From: DASRQK01 sp040392005
GTDB lineage: Bacteria; Bacteroidota; Bacteroidia; Sphingobacteriales; Sphingobacteriaceae
Length of the DNA: 64,000 nt
Assembly: GCA_040392005.1 (NCBI GenBank)
Contig: JBEBWT010000004.1
Span: 35,224 to 99,223, forward strand
Reading direction: 5' to 3'
Below the pieces are notes generated by a model. The model did not search any database, was not told where the DNA came from, and worked only from the letters and a program-made list of their open reading frames with translations. The translations under genes were made by a program, and so were the position numbers. Below are positions 43,565 to 53,102 of the stretch, piece by piece. Within the stretch, counting starts at the first letter, position 1; each line of letters begins with the position of its first letter.

Positions 43565-45703
43565 TTATTGTGATCCGGCAGATCGCTTCAATGCAATGAA
43601 ATCAGTCATTACATTGAGACTCTCATCCCTTATAAAATCAAAATCAATCTTTGGTTGCGGCTCACCGGCCATCCAAAGCGGCAGGCCCCGGATGCGCAGC
43701 CCCTCATTGATCCTTTCCCTGTTTTTACGTTGATTACTGTCCCGCTCTTCTTTCAGTGTACGCTCGTTCAGCGAGACACTCACTTCATTCTCCCGGACTT
43801 TCGCCAGATCAATATCTTCCAGCAAAAAGCGATATTCGGGCGAGCCGGACATCCGGAGTTGATGCTTTTGCTCCAGCATACGGACAGTTCCGCTCAGATC
43901 CTGTACCGTCGCAAAGTTTGTCGGATTGATCTGATCCCAGGGAAGGGCAGAAGGTTCCGAGCTTTCACCATATTTCTCATTATCATAAATTGAGGGAAAT
44001 ACAATATCCGGTGTCACCCCCCTATGCTGTGTGCTGCTGCCCGTAATACGGTAAAACTTGGCCATGGTAATATTGATCTGGCCAAATTGCGGAGCTCCCG
44101 ATGGGACCGCCCCCGATGGGTTTCCATCATTTTTAGCCTTGAGGAGGAGGCGGTCGGTCGGGCTGATGACCCGTTCCATATCAATCGCTGACTGTACGGT
44201 GCCCTTACCATAGGACTGGGTCCCCAGGATCAGGCCTCTGCCATAGTCCTGGATCGCCCCGGCAAAAATTTCAGAAGCAGACGCACTAAAGCGATTGATC
44301 ATCACCCCCAGCGGACCGTCCCAGGCCACTCCCGCCTCATCATCACTGTTTACTTCCACCCGATTGCGGGTATCCCTCACCTGTACCACGGGGCCTTTGT
44401 CTATAAACAGGCCGGTCAGCTCAATGGATTCCACCAGTGACCCGCCTCCATTGAAGCGCAGGTCCACCAGAATCCCATCAACCTCCTCCTGTTTGAGCGA
44501 ATCAATGATCAGCCGCACATCCCGGGTGGTACTCTTATAATTCGGGTCACCCCGGCGATAGGCATCAAAATCAATATAAAACTTCGGGATACTGATGATA
44601 CCCAGTTTATACTGCTTTCCGTCCTCACCCCGGATCTCCTTGACTTCTTTCTTTGCCGACTCCTCTTCGAGGACTATTTTTTCGCGGGTAAGTGAAACAA
44701 TCCGGGGTTCGGCAGACAGTTCCTGCCCGGCGGGAATCACTTTCAGCCTGACCACAGTACCTTTCGGGCCCTTGATCTTGGCAACCGCATTGTCCAGTCT
44801 CCAGCCGATGATATCCACAAATTCACCGTTTTCTCCCTGCGCTACCGCAATGATCCGGTCATCGATCTGCAAAGCTTTTTCTTTGAACACGGGGCCTCCG
44901 GCAATTACTTCGGCAACCTTCACCACCTCATTGTCCATCGTCAGACGGGCGCCGATCCCCTCGAAGGTATTGGAGATCCCCTCATTAAACTGCTGGGCAA
45001 AATAGGGATTGAAATAACTGGTATGCGGATCGATGGCATCGGTCAGTGCGGACATAATGATTTGGAACGCCTCGTTGCTGTCCGTTTTTTTGGCCTGTGA
45101 AATCAATTGGGTATAGCGGTTTTTCAGGGTTTCCCTATTTTTTGCTGCCGTGCTGTCAGATTGATCCGGGCTGCTCAGGCGCAGATTCAGCAAGTCATAT
45201 TTGACCCGTTTTCTCCATTGCTCGTCCGCCTCTTCCTGGGTGCGGAACCAGTCCAGATCCTTACGATTATAGACATAGTCCTCGGCAATGGAAAAATCAT
45301 GCGGTTCGTCCACCTGCTTCATGGCAAATTCCATCCGGTCCAGATAACGGGAGATGTAATTGTTGAAGATCTGGTAGGCTGCGCTCAGATCCCCTTTCTT
45401 GAAATCACCGGCCATCAGGAAGCGGTATTCCTCAAACTGGTCCATATCTGTTTTCATCAGATAATTTTTTCCGTCATCCAATGATTTCAACAGGTTATCA
45501 TAGATGATTGAAGAAATAGAATCTCCGAGCGGCACTTTTTTATAACTGTAATTTTCAAAAAGGCCTACCACATCTTTGGCAATCACTGCGTGCTGCGCCG
45601 TAGGCTGTATCTGCACGGCATTATCATCCAGATCCACACGGGGTTTGGAACCACAGGCAACGATCGCAGTCACCAACAACACAAAAACAATTTTCTTCAG
45701 CAT
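43565..45703 (-). CDS. prc: Carboxy-terminal (tail-specific) processing protease, Prc type
   Basis: This 712-aa lipoprotein starts at MLKKIVFVLL, giving lipobox IVACG with Cys about 17; an upstream in-frame ATG 21 codons earlier is less likely. Organisation follows E. coli Prc: an N-terminal helical domain, PDZ around 230-310, the catalytic domain with Ser in NRFSASASEIFAG and Lys in GTQSYGKGTVQS, and a C-terminal domain with DLAKVRENEVSVSL. It degrades or processes periplasmic proteins. It is the first gene of an operon with CPBP, DUF2007 and cdsA. Confidence 0.94.
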   Translation of the reverse strand: MLKKIVFVLLVTAIVACGSKPRVDLDDNAVQIQPTAQHAVIAKDVVGLFENYSYKKVPLGDSISSIIYDNLLKSLDDGKNYLMKTDMDQFEEYRFLMAGDFKKGDLSAAYQIFNNYISRYLDRMEFAMKQVDEPHDFSIAEDYVYNRKDLDWFRTQEEADEQWRKRVKYDLLNLRLSSPDQSDSTAAKNRETLKNRYTQLISQAKKTDSNEAFQIIMSALTDAIDPHTSYFNPYFAQQFNEGISNTFEGIGARLTMDNEVVKVAEVIAGGPVFKEKALQIDDRIIAVAQGENGEFVDIIGWRLDNAVAKIKGPKGTVVRLKVIPAGQELSAEPRIVSLTREKIVLEEESAKKEVKEIRGEDGKQYKLGIISIPKFYIDFDAYRRGDPNYKSTTRDVRLIIDSLKQEEVDGILVDLRFNGGGSLVESIELTGLFIDKGPVVQVRDTRNRVEVNSDDEAGVAWDGPLGVMINRFSASASEIFAGAIQDYGRGLILGTQSYGKGTVQSAIDMERVISPTDRLLLKAKNDGNPSGAVPSGAPQFGQINITMAKFYRITGSSTQHRGVTPDIVFPSIYDNEKYGESSEPSALPWDQINPTNFATVQDLSGTVRMLEQKHQLRMSGSPEYRFLLEDIDLAKVRENEVSVSLNERTLKEERDSNQRKNRERINEGLRIRGLPLWMAGEPQPKIDFDFIRDESLNVMTDFIALKRSAGSQ

Positions 45704-45792
45704 CTCTATTGTATAAAATTTAATCCGTATCAAACTAAGCCCGATTAGGTCGCTAAATTTAATCAAAAAACCGGAACTTTCAGATCCCGGGC

Positions 45793-45834
45793 AAAAAAAC
45801 CCCGCAAAAATCCCCAGTGGGAGATTTTGCGGGG
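45793..45834 (-). terminator. Intrinsic terminator after the outer-membrane barrel gene
   Basis: On the minus strand CCCCGCAAAATC (45834-45823) pairs with GATTTTTGCGGGG (45812-45800) with one bulged base, and inner CCCACTGGG closes the hairpin. TTTTTTT (45799-45793) follows immediately. It lies 89 bp after the stop codon of the gene ending at 45923 and insulates the Prc-type operon. Confidence 0.93.
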
Positions 45835-45922
45835 TCCAACCTTCAAAAGTATAATAATCTTTCGGGGCCTGAACAGAAAAAGATCAGGGATCAGCTTGAG
45901 GAATCCGTCATTCCTTTAACAC

Positions 45923-48793
45923 TTAAAATCCGCCCATTCCTCCTCTGTTCATTCCCTGGCCGCCGCCCATTCCGCCGTGACCACCCCCCTGTCCGCTAAA
46001 GCCCATGTTACCGCCTGCAAAGCTCTGGAAGCGGTAGGACAATGTCAGCATAAAGTATTGACCCAACCGGTTGCTGCGGCTATCGTTGATCAGGTTTTCA
46101 GTCACACTCCGGGACACATTGGTCTGCTCGTTCAGCAAATCAAATGCCTGGAAGCGGATGGCACCATTGCGGCCTTTCAGGAACTGTTTTTCAATATAAG
46201 TATTGATAATAAATGGATTGGCTCCCACGACATTACTGTAACCGCTATTGGTCGTTTTGGACAGGTCTCCTCCCCAGACCAGGGTCGGAGTAATATTGAT
46301 CGCCGTATTCAGCGAATAGGACCAGGAGTTGATGACGTTACTCACGCTGCCACGGTTGCTGCTTGTCGCACTGTTGGTTGTATTATTGTAAGAATAACGT
46401 ACTCCGGGAGTAATCTCAATAGTCTCCTTTGGATTATATCTGAAGTTCAATCCTTGAGAAAGTTGCAGGTTCTTGCCAACCCCCTTTACATTATCTGTGT
46501 ATGAAATATTGTTATTATATCCGGAATTACCATTAAATGAAAGCACGTAGGTACGATTCTTGAAAGGAATCGAATAGTTATAGAAGGCCCTCAGATTATA
46601 AAATCCGTCTGTATTCAGGTAGCCGGTGCTCTGCACAACACCCAATTCAGGATCTACGACAATGGTCCTGTTGGAAACAATCTTGTCCTCAGTGACCGAA
46701 CCGGTCACCGCCGCAAACCATGATTGGCCGGATCCCACATTGAAGTTGTTGAAACTCACGCGCAATTCATGGCCAAACTCTGCATCCAGGTTCGGATTAC
46801 CGGTCACCAGATTGTTCCGGTTGGAATAATCGGTAAATGGCTGCAACTGAGAGAAGCTCGGCTCAGTGGAACGGCCCGAATAGCGCACACTGAATGATTT
46901 TGTCCTGGAGAATTTATATTCAAAGCGGGCAATAGGCGCAAAATTGAACCCTGTCCGGTCGATGTGCATCACCTGATCCTGTACAGTAGCGTCACCGGAC
47001 AGCCGATTGGGCTGTACGCTCGCACCGATCGAATAAATGATCTTGTCGGAACGGAAGCGGTAGTTGGCCCCCACCCGGTGCGTCACGAAAGAGTAATCAA
47101 AAATACGGTTGCCAATAAATATTTCATCATCGATGATCTGTTGTCCTGCCGCATCCAGAGCATTGTCGAAACGACGGTTATCATAATTTCTGAAGTTATA
47201 ATCATAGTTGAACTCCAGGCTCGATTTGTCGCTGAGCGGCTCAGTATAGGATACCGAGGCACCCCCATTGAGGCTTTTGTTGTTCAGATCAGCCAGAGTA
47301 CGGATATAGGCTTCCGCATCTGTTTCACCGTTCATGATCGCTGTCTGCTGGATAATTTCTTCATCCTGTTCAGTACTGGAAGTGTTCAGTGAGAAATCGA
47401 AGAACAAGTTTCTGCCCGACTGGCTCAGCCGCCTGTTGTATAAACCGCTGATCCCATAATTCGGTGCGAAATTTTTGGAACTGTTGGTTTTATTCAAACT
47501 ATTGATCAGCGTACCGCTCAGTGTATTATCCGAAAGAAGGAGACCATCGCTGTCCGAACCCCTTACACTCAGTGTGGGAGAGAGTTTGAAGTAATCCTTA
47601 TCAGTCGGTTTATACTCAAAATTCCAGTCAAAACGGTGGCTGGTGGATTGCGAACCCGTTTGGTTGTCACGCACTTCCATCAGTTGTTCATTGAAATAAT
47701 CGTTGATATTGAAGGTCGTCGTCTTATTGTCATCATGGCTGAAACTATAATTGCCATACATGGTGAATGCCGGATTGAAATCCTGACGGTAATTCAGGCC
47801 GATGGAATTGGTGTTGGTCAAACCATTGGAGCCGCCGCCCATGCCGCCACCACCAAATCCGCGTCCGAAGCTACCGCCGCCGCCGCCGCTCCTGCGGGCT
47901 CCACCGCCCCGGATATTGAAATCAAACAGGGATGCGTTCACATTGTTCATATTGCCCAATCCCATAAGCTGCATGCCTTCCTTCATATACCCGAGCATTC
48001 CGGTGACCTGATAGCGTTCTTCAGACCCACCGCCTACTTTGAAGTTACCGAGGGAACCTGTGTTTCTGCTGGGGTCGATCTGGATGTTCAGGATGCGTTC
48101 CGGATCGCCGGTGCGGTTGCCCGTAATATTGGCCATATCGCCATAATCATCTACAATCTGGATTTTTTCAATGATATCCGCCGGCAGGTTTCTGGTAGCG
48201 GCCTTGACATCCCCGCCGAAAAAGTCTTTTCCATTGATCCGGATACGGGTGACGGATTCGCCCTGAGCGGTCACATTTCCGTCCTTATCGACTTCCACCC
48301 CATCCAGTTTTTTGAGTGCGTCCTCCACCAGCGCTCCTTCCCGGAGCTTCAGATCTTTCGTGTTATACTCCAGCGTGTCCTCTTTGACAACAATATCGAC
48401 ACGGGCGACTACGGATACTTCATCAAGATATTGTGATGATTCTTCCATGGTCAGGGGAGCCACCAGCATTTGGGTCCGGGCCGCCTCAAACTGAAATTCA
48501 TGATACAAGGTATCATAGCCGAGACTATGGACGGTCATTTTGAAATTGACCCCTTGTAAATTTCTGAAATTATAGAATCCCGCATTGTCACTGCTGGTAA
48601 AAATCGAGTCCTTTTCAGAAATCAATTTGATAGAAGCGCCGGAGACTGCCGCACCGGCCTTGTTTTTGAGTGTTCCGCTCGCCTGGCGGTTGGTTTGTGC
48701 CTGAAGCGTAAAACCAAACAGCAAAAGCGCAATAATGACCAGGCCTTTATTCAATAAGGTCCTGAATGATTGAAGGTTGTGATTATAGTTCAT
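45923..48793 (-). CDS. Outer-membrane beta-barrel protein with carboxypeptidase-like N-terminal domain
   Basis: This 956-aa protein has a signal peptide (cleavage after TLQAQ, residue about 33) and a carboxypeptidase-regulatory-like beta-sandwich (ASGTLKNKAGAAVSGASIKL). A plug-like region follows (GALVEDALKKLDGVEVDKDG, GKDFFGGDVKAATRNLPADI), as in TonB-dependent receptors, and then a long beta-barrel. Two glycine-rich stretches stand out: about residues 295-325 and the last 30 residues (ending NRGGMGGF). It belongs to the broad Bacteroidota family of SusC-unrelated outer-membrane barrels; the substrate is unknown. It follows a CBM9-like secreted protein by 31 bp and ends before a strong terminator. 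Confidence 0.9.
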   Translation of the reverse strand: MNYNHNLQSFRTLLNKGLVIIALLLFGFTLQAQTNRQASGTLKNKAGAAVSGASIKLISEKDSIFTSSDNAGFYNFRNLQGVNFKMTVHSLGYDTLYHEFQFEAARTQMLVAPLTMEESSQYLDEVSVVARVDIVVKEDTLEYNTKDLKLREGALVEDALKKLDGVEVDKDGNVTAQGESVTRIRINGKDFFGGDVKAATRNLPADIIEKIQIVDDYGDMANITGNRTGDPERILNIQIDPSRNTGSLGNFKVGGGSEERYQVTGMLGYMKEGMQLMGLGNMNNVNASLFDFNIRGGGARRSGGGGGSFGRGFGGGGMGGGSNGLTNTNSIGLNYRQDFNPAFTMYGNYSFSHDDNKTTTFNINDYFNEQLMEVRDNQTGSQSTSHRFDWNFEYKPTDKDYFKLSPTLSVRGSDSDGLLLSDNTLSGTLINSLNKTNSSKNFAPNYGISGLYNRRLSQSGRNLFFDFSLNTSSTEQDEEIIQQTAIMNGETDAEAYIRTLADLNNKSLNGGASVSYTEPLSDKSSLEFNYDYNFRNYDNRRFDNALDAAGQQIIDDEIFIGNRIFDYSFVTHRVGANYRFRSDKIIYSIGASVQPNRLSGDATVQDQVMHIDRTGFNFAPIARFEYKFSRTKSFSVRYSGRSTEPSFSQLQPFTDYSNRNNLVTGNPNLDAEFGHELRVSFNNFNVGSGQSWFAAVTGSVTEDKIVSNRTIVVDPELGVVQSTGYLNTDGFYNLRAFYNYSIPFKNRTYVLSFNGNSGYNNNISYTDNVKGVGKNLQLSQGLNFRYNPKETIEITPGVRYSYNNTTNSATSSNRGSVSNVINSWSYSLNTAINITPTLVWGGDLSKTTNSGYSNVVGANPFIINTYIEKQFLKGRNGAIRFQAFDLLNEQTNVSRSVTENLINDSRSNRLGQYFMLTLSYRFQSFAGGNMGFSGQGGGHGGMGGGQGMNRGGMGGF

Positions 48794-48824
48794 TATGTTA
48801 TTTATATAAATTCTTTATCAATTT

Positions 48825-49640
48825 TTATGGTCGTATATCCGATGGTTGCCCTGCCGATGCCGCAAGCCGGATTACTCCCCAGATTCCTGCCTCTTCGCGC
48901 GGGGCCGCATTCCCGAAAGCACCACCATATCCTCTCCCGGATCCTGCGCCCCGGTAGCCGCTGTTTCCCTGATCCATTCGTCCCGCAGGCGGTGTCTGAT
49001 CCGGTCGGCCTCCTGAAACACCTCTGCCATTGATCTTCAAGTTATAGGCAAGACGTGCATGTTCAAGGGTATTGCGGGATCCGATCAGCCCGATCGGCAA
49101 ACGCATTTCTATACACAGGGCATCATCCTGATCAATATGGGCCTGGGCCTGTATTCCATATCGGTTATCCAGTGAGATAAGCCCGTCAAGCAAATCACTC
49201 AACCGAATGACCTGTATGCCCCGCACTGACTGTAAAGCCCCCAGGCGTATATCTTCCGGCCTGTTGTCATTCTCAGCGGACATGATGGAACGGAAAGAAA
49301 TGCGATCCACGACTGGGTACACCAGAGCCGGGCCATTTTTCTCTTTCCCTTCGGTGTTCAGCATGAAGCTGATTCCCTGGGTGATCGCCTGTATTTGTCT
49401 TTGCTGATCCAGAATGCGTACCGCAACAAAAAAGTACTGATCATCATTGCGGATATCATAGTAAAACTTTTGCGCTGTATATTCATTTTTCAGCTCCCCT
49501 CCCCAATCGGCCAGATTTCCATCAATATGCAGGTTTTCTGCCCGGACAAGCTGCTCATTTACCAGCTTTCTTTGGCCAAAAACCCCTAAACTCCCTGTCA
49601 AAAGGGCGATGGTGAATACGATATGGACGGCAACTTTCAT
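48825..49640 (-). CDS. Exported CBM9-like/DOMON-like protein
   Basis: This 271-aa protein starts at MKVAVHIVFTIA with a signal peptide ending at VFGQ; the frame is open 11 codons upstream. The mature part begins with a segment typical of carbohydrate-binding family 9-like domains (LHIDGNLADWGGELKNEY, then FFVAVRI). The C-terminal 60 residues are Gly/Arg/Pro-rich (GGRPDQTPPAGRMDQG onward). I do not recognise a specific function. It is the first gene of a two-gene operon with the barrel protein, so a surface partner or accessory subunit of the barrel is a reasonable inference. Confidence 0.75.
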   Translation of the reverse strand: MKVAVHIVFTIALLTGSLGVFGQRKLVNEQLVRAENLHIDGNLADWGGELKNEYTAQKFYYDIRNDDQYFFVAVRILDQQRQIQAITQGISFMLNTEGKEKNGPALVYPVVDRISFRSIMSAENDNRPEDIRLGALQSVRGIQVIRLSDLLDGLISLDNRYGIQAQAHIDQDDALCIEMRLPIGLIGSRNTLEHARLAYNLKINGRGVSGGRPDQTPPAGRMDQGNSGYRGAGSGRGYGGAFGNAAPREEAGIWGVIRLAASAGQPSDIRP

Positions 49641-49789
49641 TTTTTTACTGTCATTGTGCATTATTGACGCCATAAATGCGAATAAGTTTAATTGTATAAG
49701 AATTATTACATGTTTCGGTTAAACTTTATTTATTTTGCGCTTAAACCCGGTGGATGCAGTGGGGCTGAATCCGGATTATATTTTTTGGT

Positions 49790-50455
49790 ATGTTGCTTTC
49801 ATATTATCAACCAAAAGGAATAGAAGTGGGCTGTGATGAGGCCGGAAGGGGGTGTCTGGCAGGGCCGGTATTCGCCGCCGCCGTCATATTTGCAAAAGAT
49901 TTCGTGCATGCAGAACTGAATGATTCGAAAAAGTTGTCCATGACAAAAAGACAGCGTCTGCGTGAAATGATCGAAAAAGAGGCTCTGGCTTATGCCGTGG
50001 CCAGTGTATCACCTGCGGAAATTGACCGGATCAATATACACCAGGCTTCCTATCTGGCCATGCACCAGGCCCTGGATGCTCTGTCCGTGAGACCTGAATT
50101 TATTTTGGTGGACGGCAATCGCTTTATCCCTTATCAGGAAGTCCCTTATCAATGTGTGATCAAAGGGGATGGGAAATACCTTTCTATTGCTGCGGCATCC
50201 ATTCTGGCAAAAACTTACAGGGATGATTACATGCACGGTATCGCCGGCGAATTTCCTGAATATGGCTGGTCGAAAAACAAAGGTTACCCAACGACTGATC
50301 ATCGTCAGGCCATTCTAAAACATGGCCCAAGCCCTTATCACCGGCTTTCTTTCCGGGTGACCGATCCGCGGGTGACCGATCCGCGCCAGACCGCAAAACC
50401 GGCTCCCAATACCAATATAATTGAAGCAATCAACGAGATTGTTTCTCCCCGGTGA
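49790..50455 (+). CDS. rnhB: Ribonuclease HII with antisense-derived C-terminal extension
   Basis: This 221-aa enzyme removes ribonucleotides and RNA from RNA-DNA hybrids. The catalytic residues are in place: GCDEAGRGCLAGPV (Asp-Glu), LNDSKKLS, LVDGN and YLSIAAASILAKTYRD. The normal family C-terminus is near HGPSPYHRLSF at about residue 190. Here about 28 residues follow, beginning with a duplicated VTDPR and encoded antisense to the end of the yfhO-like gene. The convergent overlap is 118 bp. The catalytic core looks intact, so the enzyme should be active. Confidence 0.94.
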   Translation: MLLSYYQPKGIEVGCDEAGRGCLAGPVFAAAVIFAKDFVHAELNDSKKLSMTKRQRLREMIEKEALAYAVASVSPAEIDRINIHQASYLAMHQALDALSVRPEFILVDGNRFIPYQEVPYQCVIKGDGKYLSIAAASILAKTYRDDYMHGIAGEFPEYGWSKNKGYPTTDHRQAILKHGPSPYHRLSFRVTDPRVTDPRQTAKPAPNTNIIEAINEIVSPR

Positions 50456-52836
50456 TAGGAAACCGGATCAAACCGGAATTCCACCTGATGGTTGCCTCCC
50501 GGCAGTTGCAGGGCCCTTAGTACATAATTGGCCCGGATGATAGGCAACTCCTGCCCGTCCACATAGGCCTTCCAGCCTTTGTCGTACCAGATCTCGGAAA
50601 ATACCGCAAGAGCATCATTGGGGGTAGAGTATTCATATATCAGGTGATCCGGCCGGTAGGATGTCAGGCTGATCGATGCATTCGGGGACCGTCCGAGGCG
50701 TGCCGAATCCAACTGATTCCTGAAACTATTGTGCACAATGGCTTCCTTTGACGGATCGAAACTGTTAAGTGCGTTCATTTCTTCATCATCGCTCCCGACA
50801 ATTGTCGCCCTTTCCACAAACCAGGCATTACCGGCAGCCGACTGGCGCCGCTGAATCCGCTGGATCCGTTGGTCGCTCCCCGGCTGACTTTCCTGGACAA
50901 TCACATAGCGGGTATTCAGCATATCCAGCACGTCTTCATTGATGGCACTTGAGAACTGCCTTTCGATCAGCTCCTGATAGCGCATGAGTTTCGCGGCATG
51001 ATAGCCCCCGATCGATTTATGATAATAGGATGTTCTTGCATCCTGGAAGGGGCTGGTCGTCAGGTCAAGCACCCGGTAATTGGGGTCTTTATCCAACAGG
51101 ATCAACTCATCCACTTCCCGCATGGAGTTGAATTCCCGGGCAAGTTGCAGGGGTTCAACAAAACGTTCATCATTCAGGAAACGCTTATCGACCGTCCAGA
51201 GATCCGTCAAAAACAGCAGGCCCAACAGAATGACCCCGGTTTGATGTTTGAGCTTGTTTTTTGCCATCAACCAGATCAGCCCAAAAGTCAGGGCCAGGAA
51301 AATCAGGGAGCGGAAGGCGTCCGTCCGGGCCAGAGATATCCGGTCTTTGACCAATGCGTTCGCAATGTCCTGGGCAAATTGCCGGTCGCCTATCTGTTGT
51401 GAAAACCCTTCGATCATCTGGCTATGCCCGGATGCTTTGAAAGAGAAAAACAGTTGGGGGACAAGGGCCACCAGCAAGGTCAGTCCTCCCAATCCTGCGA
51501 AAGTCCACAACAGCTTTTTGTCCAGATTCTTGATTTTATCTGCTCCGGTCAGGATTTCCTGGATCGCCAGGACCGCCAGGACCGGCACCAGCAGGGATAC
51601 GATGATCAACGTCGATTCAACTGCCCTGAATTTATTGTACAGTGGGAAATAATTGAAGAAGAGGTCTGAAACCAATGGAAAATGACGCCCAAAGGCAAGT
51701 AGCAAAAACAGCAGGGAAGTCCCCGCAAGCCACCATTTCAGGCGGCCTCTCACGATCAGGATGCCCAGCACAAACAAAAACACGATCCCTGCACCGAAGT
51801 ACCAGGGACCGGACGTAAAGGGTTTTTCTCCCCAATAGGTCGGCAGCCCGCGCGCGCCGGCAATGGCCTGTTCCTTTGTGGCTCCCCTGTTTTGCATGAG
51901 TCTGACCAGGTGTGAATCCTCAGCCACGGTGGTGGCCATTCCTCCGCCATAGACATTGGGGATCAGGAAAGTAATCGTTTCGCCCAGTCCCTGGCTCCAT
52001 TGATACGCATAATCCCGTCCAACGCCTTTATCCGGATTGCCGGAATCTGCCTGACTGCTCAGGTTGGCCTTTCCCCGGATAGTTTCCTGTGTATATTCAT
52101 AAGTAGGCCATAAAAGCGAAGCATTGACCGCCACCGCCAGCAGTAGCGTCACCACCTGCACGCCGACCGCCTTTCCAAAATTTGGCAGGGATTTCCCGCG
52201 GATTGCATGATATAATTCCATAGCCACCAGAATCAGCAGACCAATGAACATATAATAAGGTACCTGAATGTGGTTTACCCGGATTTCCAATGCGATCGCA
52301 AAGGCAAGAATGACTCCCCCTATCAGATACTTGCCCCTGAAAGTCAGCAGGACGCCCGCCAGAATCGGGGCCAGAAAAGCAATGGCATAGGCCTTACTGG
52401 AGTGCCCTGCCTCGAGATAGATAAAATTATACGAAGTGAAAGCGAAAGCGATGGCTCCCAATGCAGCCAGCCAGGGCCTCACCCGGAGGGTAGTAAATAA
52501 CAGGTATGCCCCCAACAGATATAAGATGACGACATCAATGGGGTGGGGAAACAGTGTTTTGAAACCCCTCATGATATACGTGCCCACGTTGGAGGGCAGA
52601 TCGATCAGCACCTGGTAGGTAGGCATGCCCCCAAACATAGAGTTGGTCCACAGGGGCAGGTCGCCATCCCGCTCCCTGATATCCAGAATTTCCTTTTGGC
52701 CGGCTTTGGCCTGCAACACATCGTGCTGATAGAGTTCCTTGCCCTGCCATGCCGAAGGGAAATAGATAAAACAAATAACAATGAACAGGCCAATGATGGC
52801 CAGATGGATGGAATTATTGTTGAACCAGGTTTTCAT
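50338..52836 (-). CDS. YfhO-family multi-pass membrane protein
   Basis: This 832-aa protein has about 12-13 transmembrane helices and a large soluble part after about residue 540. YfhO proteins resemble GT-C-type membrane glycosyltransferases and in Firmicutes are linked to glycosylation of teichoic acids; the role in Bacteroidota is unknown. Recognisable parts are IYFPSAWQGKELYQHDVLQ at the N-terminus and FSEIWYDKGWKAYVDGQELP near residue 770. The last helix (ISLIASIILVLGAGFAVW) is followed by a duplicated GSVTR. Its last 118 bp overlap rnhB on the other strand. Confidence 0.9.
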   Translation of the reverse strand: MKTWFNNNSIHLAIIGLFIVICFIYFPSAWQGKELYQHDVLQAKAGQKEILDIRERDGDLPLWTNSMFGGMPTYQVLIDLPSNVGTYIMRGFKTLFPHPIDVVILYLLGAYLLFTTLRVRPWLAALGAIAFAFTSYNFIYLEAGHSSKAYAIAFLAPILAGVLLTFRGKYLIGGVILAFAIALEIRVNHIQVPYYMFIGLLILVAMELYHAIRGKSLPNFGKAVGVQVVTLLLAVAVNASLLWPTYEYTQETIRGKANLSSQADSGNPDKGVGRDYAYQWSQGLGETITFLIPNVYGGGMATTVAEDSHLVRLMQNRGATKEQAIAGARGLPTYWGEKPFTSGPWYFGAGIVFLFVLGILIVRGRLKWWLAGTSLLFLLLAFGRHFPLVSDLFFNYFPLYNKFRAVESTLIIVSLLVPVLAVLAIQEILTGADKIKNLDKKLLWTFAGLGGLTLLVALVPQLFFSFKASGHSQMIEGFSQQIGDRQFAQDIANALVKDRISLARTDAFRSLIFLALTFGLIWLMAKNKLKHQTGVILLGLLFLTDLWTVDKRFLNDERFVEPLQLAREFNSMREVDELILLDKDPNYRVLDLTTSPFQDARTSYYHKSIGGYHAAKLMRYQELIERQFSSAINEDVLDMLNTRYVIVQESQPGSDQRIQRIQRRQSAAGNAWFVERATIVGSDDEEMNALNSFDPSKEAIVHNSFRNQLDSARLGRSPNASISLTSYRPDHLIYEYSTPNDALAVFSEIWYDKGWKAYVDGQELPIIRANYVLRALQLPGGNHQVEFRFDPVSYHRGETISLIASIILVLGAGFAVWRGSVTRGSVTRKESR
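50354..50383. repeat. Perfect 15-bp tandem duplication in the rnhB/yfhO overlap
   Basis: CGGGTGACCGATCCG occurs twice without a gap. Because 15 is a multiple of three, both overlapping genes stay in frame: rnhB gains VTDPR-VTDPR and the YfhO protein gains GSVTR-GSVTR. The copies are identical, which suggests a recent event or conversion. Confidence 0.9.
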
Positions 52837-52883
52837 CTTGGTTATCGGGTTACTGAATTTATTGAACGCAATTTAACAAACGC

Positions 52884-52912
52884 CAAAAATATAGAATTGA
52901 ATCGACTTGCAA
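52884..52912 (-). promoter_or_regulatory. Promoter of the yfhO-like gene
   Basis: On the minus strand TTG (52912-52910), 18 nt, TATTTTTG (52891-52884) fits the phylum consensus, with a transcription start about 42 nt before the gene. A second -7-like TACTTTTG lies at 52922-52915. Confidence 0.65.
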
Positions 52913-53088
52913 GCCAAAAGTAGGAATAATCTTAAAAACCCTCGGCACGATTTGCCGCATCACTCACAATTTATCCGTTTGAAACGCAACTACATGTTTA
53001 AGTGACGCATTGTTCGGAATAAGCTGTTGATCTTTGCTTTGAAGCCCGGAAAGGAAGGGCGGTAACATATTAATTCATTATAAATTAT

Positions 53089-53094
53089 AGGAGG
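53089..53094 (+). promoter_or_regulatory. Strong Shine-Dalgarno sequence of ssb
   Basis: AGGAGG lies 8 nt before the ssb ATG at 53103. Hardly any other gene in this window has such a site, in line with the general rarity of Shine-Dalgarno use in Bacteroidota. It fixes the start codon. Confidence 0.85.
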
Positions 53095-53102
53095 ATTTTG
53101 AA

